Translations under genes and position numbers: made by a program
Shown: positions 5,419 through 12,821 of the stretch, in pieces
Layout of the letters: every line of letters begins with the position of its first letter
Numbering within the stretch: the first letter of the stretch is position 1
Notes under the pieces: model-generated
What the model saw: the letters and a program-made list of their open reading frames with translations, nothing else
Told to the model about the DNA's origin: nothing
Database searches by the model: none
Assembly: GCA_947856675.1 (NCBI GenBank)
Contig: CANUCM010000017.1
Location: 1-27,546, forward strand
Origin: an uncultured Clostridia bacterium
GTDB taxonomy: Bacteria; Bacillota; Clostridia; Oscillospirales; Butyricicoccaceae
Reading direction: 5' to 3'
DNA length: 27,546 nucleotides

Positions 5419-6066
5419 TCAGCGGAGGATAAAGCGCTGGATATCCTGGTTGGCGCCCAGGATGAGAATGGACTCATCCGCCCGGAACATGTGGTCGGGT
5501 TTGGGCAGCGGCTCAAGGCGTCCACCGCGTTTTGTGGCCAGAATGCTGATATGGTAGCGGGTGCGGACGGAAAGCTGGACGATGGTTTTTCCGACCCACG
5601 AATCGGGGACGGGGGTTTCGTAAATCGAGTGGCTGGGCGTGAGCTCGATGTAGTCAAAGACATTGTCGGAGCTGTAGCGCACGGCAGAGCGCACGGCCAT
5701 TTCCTTTTCGGGGTATACGACGCGGTCGGCGCCGTTGCGCAGCAGAAACTTGGCGTGCACATCGCGGTTGGCGCGGGCGACGACAAAGTGGGCGCCGTAA
5801 TCTTTGAGCAGCGCGGTGGTTTCCAGCGAGCTTTGGAAGTCGTCACCGATGGCGACGACGCACAAATCAAAGTTGCGCACGCCGAGCGACGCGATAAACT
5901 GCTCGTTGGTGCCGTCGCCGATCTGCGCGTTGGTAACGTACGGGAGCACTTCGTTGACGCGTTCTTCGCTGCGGTCGATGGCGAGCACCTCATGTTTCAG
6001 CTCACGCAGCTTGATGGCCATATGGCGGCCGAAGCGCCCCAGGCCGATGAGAAGGACAGACTTCAT
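5419..6066 (-). CDS. ktrA: KtrA/TrkA-type potassium uptake regulatory subunit (RCK), 215 aa
   Basis: A cytosolic gating ring subunit. The N-terminal RCK domain has the nucleotide-binding glycine motif GLGRFG (8-13) and an acidic residue at the end of the second strand (AID, D31). The C-terminal RCK_C domain covers roughly 140-215 (a WVGKTIVQL segment, then the DESILILGA strand). The length fits KtrA/KtrC rather than the double-length TrkA of proteobacteria. RCK_N binds ATP/ADP and RCK_C of several Firmicutes binds c-di-AMP. The start at 6066 has CAGGAGG upstream; the longer ORF runs back into the TrkH-type gene. It follows that gene with a 14-base gap, so the two form an operon. Confidence 0.92.
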   Translation of the reverse strand: MKSVLLIGLGRFGRHMAIKLRELKHEVLAIDRSEERVNEVLPYVTNAQIGDGTNEQFIASLGVRNFDLCVVAIGDDFQSSLETTALLKDYGAHFVVARANRDVHAKFLLRNGADRVVYPEKEMAVRSAVRYSSDNVFDYIELTPSHSIYETPVPDSWVGKTIVQLSVRTRYHISILATKRGGRLEPLPKPDHMFRADESILILGANQDIQRFILR

Positions 6067-6080
6067 AAAAAAACCTCCTG

Positions 6081-7427
6081 TTAACCGATCGCTATTTTTT
6101 CCTGCGGCATCTGGGCCGGAACGGGGACATGGCTGCCCGTCATGGCGTAGAGCATGGTCAGGCCGCCGACGCGGCCGAAGTACATCAGTGAAATCAGGAC
6201 GAGGCGTGATGCGTCGCTCAGCTCGGGGGTAATGCCCAGCGTCAGCCCGACGGTGCCGATGGCGGAAGCGCATTCAAACAGCGCCTGCGACAGGGAAACG
6301 TCGTCAAAGCAGCACAGCAGGATGCCGCCGCTGAGAAACAGTATGACGTACAGCATGACAAGCGCAACGGTATTGCGCAGCACTTCGGGCGGGATGCGCC
6401 TGTGAAAGACCTGAATGCTGTCGCGCTGGCTCAGAACGGCGCGGATGGACAAAAACAGCATGGCCAGCGAGGTGGTTTTGAAGCCGCCGGCGGTGGAACC
6501 CGGAGAGCCGCCCGTCAGCATCAGCAAAATCATGAGCAGAACCGAAGGCATGCTTAAAAGCCCGAGATTGACCGTGTTGAACCCGGCGGTTCTGGGGGTG
6601 ACCGACTGAAAGACAGAGGCCAGAATGCGCTCGCTCTGGGTCAGGGAAGCCCACTGGGGCTGCGAAAACTCAAAGAAGTAAAAAAACAGCGCCGGCAGCA
6701 GCAAAAGAGCGGCCGTGACGCTCAGAACCAGTTTGGTCTGCAGGCGGTAGGAGCGCAGATGCCATGTGTGATCGCGAATGTCGGACCAGGCAAAAAAGCC
6801 CAGGCCGCCTGCGACAATCAGGCCCGCGATGGTCAGGGAAACCAGGGGGTCCCCGACATATCCGGTCAGGGAAGCGTACGGGGCGGTGACGCCCATGAGG
6901 TCAAAGCCTGCGTTGCAGAATGCCGAAACGGAATGGAAAACGGCATACCACATGCCCTGAACAAAGCCCATCTGGGGACAAAAGCGCAGCGCGAGAAGCA
7001 ATGCGCCCAGGCCCTCGAGCGCGAAGGTCAGGCGCAGAATAAAACCGGTCATGCGCACAATGCCGCCCATGCGGGGAGCGGAAATGGCTTCCTGCAGAAC
7101 AAAGCGCTGCTTAAGCCCGATACGGCGGCGCATGATGAGCGCGACGGCCACAGCCATGGTGACAACGCCCATACCGCCGGCCTGAATCAGTAAAAGCAGC
7201 ACCAGCTGTCCGAAAAAGGACCAGTATTCGAATGTGTCGTGGACGACAAGCCCGGTTACGCAGGTGGAAGAAGTGGCGGTGAACAGAGCGTCGCTGAAAG
7301 AAGCACTTTCACCGCTGCGGGTGGCGGCGGGCAGCGTCAAAAGCAGGGCACCCGTTAAAATAAGCAGCAGGAATCCGACGGCAATGATGTGGGCCGGCCG
7401 GATACGGCTGCTGAAAAGGGGCGACAT
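6081..7427 (-). CDS. ktrB: KtrB/TrkH-type potassium transporter pore subunit, 448 aa
   Basis: A membrane cation channel of the TrkH/TrkG/KtrB superfamily with four M1-P-M2 repeats. The four selectivity-filter segments are visible: CVTGL near 56-60, CNAGF at 172-176, RTAGF at 280-284 and GTVGL at 392-396. The M2 segment of the third repeat contains the glycine-rich GGSPGSTAGG loop (307-316) that gates KtrB. The length of 448 residues is typical of KtrB. The start at 7427 has GGAGG seven bases upstream; the ORF extends 16 codons further without such a site. It pairs with the RCK subunit 14 bases downstream. Regulation by the divergent KdpDE pair is plausible from position. Confidence 0.93.
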   Translation of the reverse strand: MSPLFSSRIRPAHIIAVGFLLLILTGALLLTLPAATRSGESASFSDALFTATSSTCVTGLVVHDTFEYWSFFGQLVLLLLIQAGGMGVVTMAVAVALIMRRRIGLKQRFVLQEAISAPRMGGIVRMTGFILRLTFALEGLGALLLALRFCPQMGFVQGMWYAVFHSVSAFCNAGFDLMGVTAPYASLTGYVGDPLVSLTIAGLIVAGGLGFFAWSDIRDHTWHLRSYRLQTKLVLSVTAALLLLPALFFYFFEFSQPQWASLTQSERILASVFQSVTPRTAGFNTVNLGLLSMPSVLLMILLMLTGGSPGSTAGGFKTTSLAMLFLSIRAVLSQRDSIQVFHRRIPPEVLRNTVALVMLYVILFLSGGILLCCFDDVSLSQALFECASAIGTVGLTLGITPELSDASRLVLISLMYFGRVGGLTMLYAMTGSHVPVPAQMPQEKIAIG

Positions 7428-7470
7428 GTTAAAACCTCCAAAAAGCAAAATGCAGGGATAGACTACGCAT

Positions 7471-7479
7471 AGCATAGCA
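7471..7479 (-). promoter_or_regulatory. Possible extended -10 promoter of the ktr operon
   Basis: The minus strand has TGCTATGCT, an extended -10 (TGN plus TATGCT), about 44 bases before the ktrB-type start. No good -35 is seen at 17 bases, so the call is tentative. The rest of 7428-7563 shows no recognised riboswitch. Confidence 0.35.
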
Positions 7480-7541
7480 CAGACAAAATAAAGGTGTTGT
7501 TAAAGGAACCACCGGCGTATAAAGATTGCGTTAAGATTATT

Positions 7542-7569
7542 TTGGTTTTCCGGCGCCAGATGGTATAAT
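7542..7569 (+). promoter_or_regulatory. Promoter of kdpDE
   Basis: A perfect TATAAT (7564-7569) lies 16 bases after TTGGTT. The ATG at 7568 overlaps this -10 box and would lie upstream of the transcript start, which is why the GTG at 7595 is preferred as kdpD start. Confidence 0.65.
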
Positions 7570-7594
7570 GGGGGAAAAAGAAAGGGGCGGGCGC

Positions 7595-10153
7595 GTGAAA
7601 GCAGACAGGGAATTGCCGAACAGGCAGGGACGGCTGAAGATCTTTTTCGGATATGCGTCCGGCGTGGGGAAAACGCGGGCCATGCTGTATGCGGCGGCTG
7701 CGGCCATGGCTTCGGGGCTGGATGTGCAGGCGGGATTCCTGTGCCCCGGGGCAGATGAGCAGGAGCAGGCGCTGGCAAAGCGGTTTCCCGTGATTCAATG
7801 CACACGCGTCCGGGGGTGTGAGGAGCTGAATCTGGACGCGGCGCTCAGGCTGCGGCCGGACATCCTGCTGATCGATCGCCTGGCCCATAAAAACGCGCCC
7901 GGCTGCCGGCACCGGCACAGGTACCAGGATGTGCAGGAGCTTTTGCGCGCGGGGATTGACGTGTGGAGCACGCTGAACGTCGGAGAGCTGGAAAGCCTGT
8001 ATGACATCGCCGGAGCGGTGTCGGGGGGAGCCGCGGCGGAACGCGTGCCGGACATCATGTTTGATTCGGCGGCGGAAATTCAGCTGGTCGACGCCCCTTT
8101 GCCGGATTGTGAGCCGGACAGGGAAGAGGGGCTGTGTGCGCTGCGGGAAATGGCGCTGCGGCGCGCGGCCGACCACATCGGCCGCACCGCTCTGCCGCCC
8201 CGGCCGGGTGTGCTTCCGGCGGGGGAACATGTGATGATCTGCCTGTCGAGCTCGCCGTCCAACGCGCGCGTGATCCGCGCCGCGGCAAGAATGGCGGGAG
8301 CGTTTCACAGCGGTTTTACCGCCCTGTATGTAGAAACGCCTCAAATGCGCAGCATGAGCGGCGCGGATGCCGCCAGACTGTCAAAAAACAGAAAGCTGGC
8401 CGAGGATCTCGGCGCGCACATCACGACGGTGTACGGCGAGGACATCGTGGCGCAGATTGCCGAATACGCCAGGGTCAGCGGCGTGTCCAAAATTGTCCTG
8501 GGCCGCAGCAACAGCCGGGGAATATGGCCGCGGCGCAGCATTGTCGACCGGCTGACCCGGCTGGCGCCCAGCCTGGATATTTATATCATCCCGGATTCCT
8601 CCCCGCCGTACCGGCCGCGCAGGGGAATCAAGGCGGGGGAAATCCGCCTGTCGGGTGCGGACGCGCTGCGCACGGCCATTGTCCTGGTGCTGGTCAGCGC
8701 GGCGGGGCTTTTGCTGGACAGCGCCGGCCTCGGGGACACCAATGTGGTAACAGTGTATATCCTGGGCGTGCTCGTTACGGCGGTGTGGACCGGCGAGCGG
8801 ATATGGAGCGTCCTGGTGTCGCTAATCAGCGTTATGCTGTTTAACTTCCTGTTTACGGAGCCGCGCTTTACGCTCAGCGCCCGCGCCGTGGGCTATCCCC
8901 TGACCTTTGTCATTATGCTGTCCGCGGGTCTTATTACAAGCTCGCTGACCGGGAGAATCAAAAAGCAGGCGCGTCAGACGGCCCGGAAGGCCTACCGCAC
9001 GGAAGTGCTGCTCGAAACCAGCCAGAAACTGCAGAAAGCGGGAAGCCGAAAGGACATCGTAACCGTTTCGGCCGAGCAGATGGTCAAGCTGCTGGGCCGC
9101 ACCGTGCTGTTTTACCTTAACGAAGGCGGCGAACTTTCGGATGTGCAGGTGTTCAGGGCGCCGGGGGACAGTCTTGCGTCCGACGGCGCAGAGGAGCGCA
9201 GAATTGCGCAGTGGGTTTTGCAAAACAACAAGCATGCCGGAGCGACCACCAATACCTTTCCCGAGGCGAAGCATCTGTACATGGCGGTGCGGGGACAGGG
9301 TACGGTGCCTGCGGTGGTGGGAATTGCCATCGAAGGTGAAATGGAGACCTTTGAAAAAAGCATGCTCATCGCGCTGCTGGGAGAGTGCGGTCTGGCGCTT
9401 GAAAAGGCCGCGCTCGACGCGGAAAAACAGCGTATGGCCCTCAGGGCGCGGCAGGAGGAGCTGCGCGCCAACCTGCTGCGCACCATTTCCCACGATCTCA
9501 GAACGCCGCTGACGGCCATTTCGGGCAGCGCGGGGATTTTGATGAGCAGCGCGTCGGCCCTGGGCGAAGAAAAGAAAGCGCAGCTGTACACCGCGATTTA
9601 CGACGACGCCATGTGGCTCATCCGCCTTGTTGAAAACCTGCTTTCGGTCACGCGGATTGAAAACGGGAGCATGGATATCCGCATGGAGGCCGAGCTGTTT
9701 GAGGAAGTGTTTCAGGAGGCGATGCAGCACCTCGATCGCAGGGCGGCGGAGCACAGCATTTCCGTCCGGCTGGAAGAGGAGTTTTTGATGGCCCGGATGG
9801 ATGCGCGGCTGATTGTTCAGGTGGTTATCAATATGCTGAACAACGCAGTGAAATATACGCCGCCCGGCTCGCACATTACGCTGTCTGCGCGCCGCCAGGG
9901 GGACAAGGCCATTGTGGAGGTCGCGGATGACGGCCCGGGTATCCGCGCAGACAGCAGGGAAAAGCTGTTTGACATGTTTTATACAGAGGACAATACCCGC
10001 GGTGACGGGCGCCGGGGGCTCGGCCTGGGGCTTTCGCTGTGCCGCTCCATTATTATGGCGCACGGCGGGCAAATCGGCGTGAGGGAAAACACGCCGCACG
10101 GGGCGATATTTTATTTTTCGTTGGACGCAGTGGAGGAGAATGCCCATGAATAA
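7595..10153 (+). CDS. kdpD: KdpD sensor histidine kinase, 852 aa
   Basis: Domain order matches KdpD: an N-terminal KdpD domain with Walker A GYASGVGKT (19-27), the signature AHKNAPG (97-103) and RYQDVQELLRAGIDV, then a UspA-like domain, four membrane helices (DUF4118, around 360-460), a GAF-like segment, a HisKA domain with H-box ISHDLRTPL (phospho-acceptor H633) and an HATPase_c domain (N box NAVKYTPPG, then DDGPGI, then GLGLGLSLC). It senses potassium limitation or turgor and phosphorylates KdpE. The Walker B position normally reading DEL is D94-R95-L96 here, and NVQHLESL is NVGELESL, so this copy is divergent. The GTG start has a purine-rich site upstream. It overlaps kdpE. No kdpFABC is in the window; the divergent ktr genes are the likely target. 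Confidence 0.9.
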   Translation: MKADRELPNRQGRLKIFFGYASGVGKTRAMLYAAAAAMASGLDVQAGFLCPGADEQEQALAKRFPVIQCTRVRGCEELNLDAALRLRPDILLIDRLAHKNAPGCRHRHRYQDVQELLRAGIDVWSTLNVGELESLYDIAGAVSGGAAAERVPDIMFDSAAEIQLVDAPLPDCEPDREEGLCALREMALRRAADHIGRTALPPRPGVLPAGEHVMICLSSSPSNARVIRAAARMAGAFHSGFTALYVETPQMRSMSGADAARLSKNRKLAEDLGAHITTVYGEDIVAQIAEYARVSGVSKIVLGRSNSRGIWPRRSIVDRLTRLAPSLDIYIIPDSSPPYRPRRGIKAGEIRLSGADALRTAIVLVLVSAAGLLLDSAGLGDTNVVTVYILGVLVTAVWTGERIWSVLVSLISVMLFNFLFTEPRFTLSARAVGYPLTFVIMLSAGLITSSLTGRIKKQARQTARKAYRTEVLLETSQKLQKAGSRKDIVTVSAEQMVKLLGRTVLFYLNEGGELSDVQVFRAPGDSLASDGAEERRIAQWVLQNNKHAGATTNTFPEAKHLYMAVRGQGTVPAVVGIAIEGEMETFEKSMLIALLGECGLALEKAALDAEKQRMALRARQEELRANLLRTISHDLRTPLTAISGSAGILMSSASALGEEKKAQLYTAIYDDAMWLIRLVENLLSVTRIENGSMDIRMEAELFEEVFQEAMQHLDRRAAEHSISVRLEEEFLMARMDARLIVQVVINMLNNAVKYTPPGSHITLSARRQGDKAIVEVADDGPGIRADSREKLFDMFYTEDNTRGDGRRGLGLGLSLCRSIIMAHGGQIGVRENTPHGAIFYFSLDAVEENAHE

Positions 10154-10847
10154 ACCGCAGATTCTGGTCGTGGAGGACGACACGGCCGTCAGCAACCTCA
10201 TTTCGGCGACGCTGGAGATGCAGGGATACCAGTTCCACGCGGTCAGGACGGGCGCGGCGGCCATTTTGGACGCGGCGTCCTTCCGGCCGGATGTGATTAT
10301 TCTGGACCTGGGGCTGCCCGATATGGACGGGGTGAACATCATAAAAAAGCTCCGGACCTGGAGCAACACGCCGGTCATTGTGGTGAGCGCCCGCAGCGAG
10401 GATCGCGACAAGGTGGAAGCGCTGGACGCGGGGGCAGACGATTATTTGACCAAGCCCTTTTCCGTCGAGGAGCTGTTGGCACGGCTGCGCGTTGCGCTGC
10501 GCCGGGTGCGCTTTGACACGGAAAAAGTCAGCGACGCGGCCAGCGTGTACCGCAACGGGGAGCTGACCATTGACTATGCGGCAGGCTGCGTGTATGTGGG
10601 GGAAAAGGAGATCCATCTGACGCCGATAGAATACCGGCTTTTGTGCCTCCTTGCCAAAAACACGGGCAAGGTGCTGACCCACAACTACATCCTGCGCGAA
10701 ATCTGGGGCAGCGCCCTGCCTTCCGACACGCCTTCCCTGCGGGTGTTTATGGCGACGCTGCGCAAAAAAATTGAACCGGTACCGTCACACCCGCAATACA
10801 TCCAGACACACATCGGCGTGGGCTACCGCATGCTGCGCGTGCAGTAG
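10146..10847 (+). CDS. kdpE: KdpE OmpR-family response regulator, 233 aa
   Basis: The receiver domain comes first: acidic pocket EDD (around 10-12), phospho-acceptor aspartate in VIILDLGLPD, and switch lysine in YLTKPFSVEEL. A C-terminal OmpR/PhoB winged helix follows (HLTPIEYRLLCLLAKNTGKV, then THNYILREIWG and a GVGYRM terminus). This is the partner of KdpD, whose gene it overlaps by eight bases. The ATG at 10146 is used because GGAGGAG is seven bases upstream of it; the ATG at 10140 is too close to that site. Promoters bound by this protein cannot be named from the sequence; the ktr promoter 2.7 kb away is the obvious candidate. Confidence 0.92.
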   Translation: MNKPQILVVEDDTAVSNLISATLEMQGYQFHAVRTGAAAILDAASFRPDVIILDLGLPDMDGVNIIKKLRTWSNTPVIVVSARSEDRDKVEALDAGADDYLTKPFSVEELLARLRVALRRVRFDTEKVSDAASVYRNGELTIDYAAGCVYVGEKEIHLTPIEYRLLCLLAKNTGKVLTHNYILREIWGSALPSDTPSLRVFMATLRKKIEPVPSHPQYIQTHIGVGYRMLRVQ

Positions 10848-10867
10848 CAGAGCGCGGAAAAAGAAAA

Positions 10868-10908
10868 CGCGTCCGGCGGCAGAAAATTGGTTTCTGCCGC
10901 CGGACGCG
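10868..10908. terminator. Bidirectional terminator between kdpE and the ABC exporter operon
   Basis: A perfect 18-bp stem (10868-10885 with 10891-10908) closes an ATTGG-type loop. On the minus strand it is followed by a T-rich GTTTTCTTTTT, so it mainly serves the exporter operon. On the plus strand only GTTTG follows, a weak tail for kdpE. Confidence 0.85.
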
Positions 10909-10964
10909 CTGTTTGAAGGGCATTTGCCCGGGTGCGTGCCGCGCCCGTCTTTTCGGGTGCGGGA

Positions 10965-12821
10965 CTACGCGGCGCTGTCTTCGAACTGGGAGTTGTACAG
11001 CTCGGCGTAAAAGCCGCCTTTTGCGAGAAGCTCCGTGTGGGTGCCCTGTTCGACGATGTCGCCGTCCTTCATGACCAGGATGAGGTCGGCGTCGCGGATG
11101 GTCGAAAGCCGGTGGGCGATGACAAAGCTGGTTCTGCCGCGCATCAGGTTGAGCATGGCTTTCTGGATGCGCTGCTCGGTGCGGGTGTCGACCGAAGAGG
11201 TGGCTTCGTCAAGGATCAAAATGCGGTTGTCGGCCAAAATGGCACGGGCAATGGTCAAAAGCTGTTTTTGGCCCTGGGAGATGTTTGTGGCGTCTTCGTT
11301 GAGCTCCATCTGATACCCGCCGGGCAGCGTTTGAATAAAGTGGTGGGCATGCGCGGCCTTGGCGGCTGCGATGACTTCGTCGTCGGTTGCGTCGAGCCGG
11401 CCGTAACGAATGTTTTCCATAATGGTGCCCTTAAACAGCCAGGTATCCTGCAGCACCATGCCGAAAGCGCGCCGGAGATCGCTGCGGCAAAACTCGCGGA
11501 CATCATGGCCGTCGACCAGGATGCGTCCGTCGTTTACATCATAAAAACGCATCAGCAGCTTGACCATGGTGGTTTTGCCGGCGCCGGTGGGGCCGACAAT
11601 CGCGACGGTCTGCCCCGGTTCGACGTGCGCGGAGAAGTCCCGGATAATGGTTTTTTCCGGGGTGTAGCCGAAGCGCACATGCTGGAACTCCACGCTGCCG
11701 CGCAGCGATCCGGCATCGACGGGAGATTTTTCGCAGTCTTCGGATTCTTCCTCCTCAGCCAGAAACTCAAAAACGCGCTCGGCGGCTGCGGCCATGGACT
11801 GAAGCAGGTTGGTGATCTGCGCGACCTGCTGCACGGGTTGGGTAAAGCTCTTGACATACTGGATAAACGCCTGGATGTCGCCGACCGAAATGGCGCCGCG
11901 CACGGCGAGAAGGCTGCCGGAAAGCGCTACGGCCACATAGCCGAGGTTGCTGATGAAAACCATGACCGGGTGCATCAGGCCGGACAAAAACTGCGATTTC
12001 CAGGCCGATTCATACAACCTGTGGTTGGTCCAGTCAAAGTCCTTGAAAACGGCTTTTTCGCGGTTGAAGGCGCGGATGACATTGTGGCCGCTGTAAACCT
12101 CCTCCACCTGGCCGTTGAGCTGGCCGAGGAAGTTTTGCTGTGCAATAAAGTATTTTTGCGAGCGCTTGACGACAATGGCAATCAGCGCGCCGGAAACGGG
12201 CAGGATAAGCAGGGCGATGAGGGTCATGAGCGGGCTGATGCTGAGCATCATCACCAGCACGCCGATGACAGTGGTCACTGCGGTAATGAGCTGGGTGATG
12301 CTCTGGTTGAGGCTCTGTCCAAGGGTGTCGACGTCGTTTGTAATGCGGGAGAGCACTTCGCCGACGGTTTTGGATTCAAAATATTTCATGGGCATGCGGT
12401 GGATTTTCTCTGAAATTTCACGCCGCAGGCCATAGCAGGTTTTTTGCGTGATGCCCGTCATGATCCAGCCCTGGATAAAGGACAGTACGGCGCTGAAAGC
12501 GTACAGGACCAAAAGCCACAGCAGGATGGATGCAATTTTGGAAAAATTGATGCTGCCTGTGCCGGAAACTTTGGCGACCAGGCCGGTAAAAAGCTCGGTT
12601 GTGGCGCGGCCGAGGATTTTCGGCCCGGCAATGCTGAACACGGTGCTGGCGGCGGCCAGAACGGCAACGGCCAGAAGTGCGGGCTTAAAATGTGACATGT
12701 GCTGCGCCAGGCGGCGCACAGACCCTTTAAAATCGCGGGCCTTTTCCCCGGGCATCATGCCGCGGCCGGGACCGCGGCGCATGGGCCGGTGCGGCTGGGC
12801 GGGCTGTTGAGGACGATTCAT
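10965..12821 (-). CDS. ABC exporter half-transporter, canonical Walker B subunit, 618 aa
   Basis: After a basic, proline-rich N-tail comes a six-helix ABC_membrane domain (about 45-340) and a nucleotide-binding domain with Walker A GPTGAGKT, a Q-loop in VLQDTWLF, signature ISQGQ instead of LSGGQ, Walker B ILILDEAT with catalytic glutamate, and H-loop IAHRLST. It belongs to the heterodimeric multidrug type (BmrCD, LmrCD, TM287/288). The altered signature pairs in the dimer with the other subunit's weakened Walker B, leaving one fully active ATP site. Its ATG overlaps the stop of the partner gene (ATGA), and GGGAGG precedes it. It is the last gene of the marR operon. The substrate is unknown; drugs or lipids are typical for the family. 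Confidence 0.9.
   Translation of the reverse strand: MNRPQQPAQPHRPMRRGPGRGMMPGEKARDFKGSVRRLAQHMSHFKPALLAVAVLAAASTVFSIAGPKILGRATTELFTGLVAKVSGTGSINFSKIASILLWLLVLYAFSAVLSFIQGWIMTGITQKTCYGLRREISEKIHRMPMKYFESKTVGEVLSRITNDVDTLGQSLNQSITQLITAVTTVIGVLVMMLSISPLMTLIALLILPVSGALIAIVVKRSQKYFIAQQNFLGQLNGQVEEVYSGHNVIRAFNREKAVFKDFDWTNHRLYESAWKSQFLSGLMHPVMVFISNLGYVAVALSGSLLAVRGAISVGDIQAFIQYVKSFTQPVQQVAQITNLLQSMAAAAERVFEFLAEEEESEDCEKSPVDAGSLRGSVEFQHVRFGYTPEKTIIRDFSAHVEPGQTVAIVGPTGAGKTTMVKLLMRFYDVNDGRILVDGHDVREFCRSDLRRAFGMVLQDTWLFKGTIMENIRYGRLDATDDEVIAAAKAAHAHHFIQTLPGGYQMELNEDATNISQGQKQLLTIARAILADNRILILDEATSSVDTRTEQRIQKAMLNLMRGRTSFVIAHRLSTIRDADLILVMKDGDIVEQGTHTELLAKGGFYAELYNSQFEDSAA

Noticed and set aside
8822..10411. 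529-codon minus-strand frame opposite kdpD and kdpE
   Set aside because: No recognisable motifs and no ribosome binding site; the plus strand encodes complete KdpD and KdpE.
10932..12413. 493-codon plus-strand frame opposite the 618-residue ABC subunit
   Set aside because: Antisense shadow with low-complexity composition and no support from start signals.
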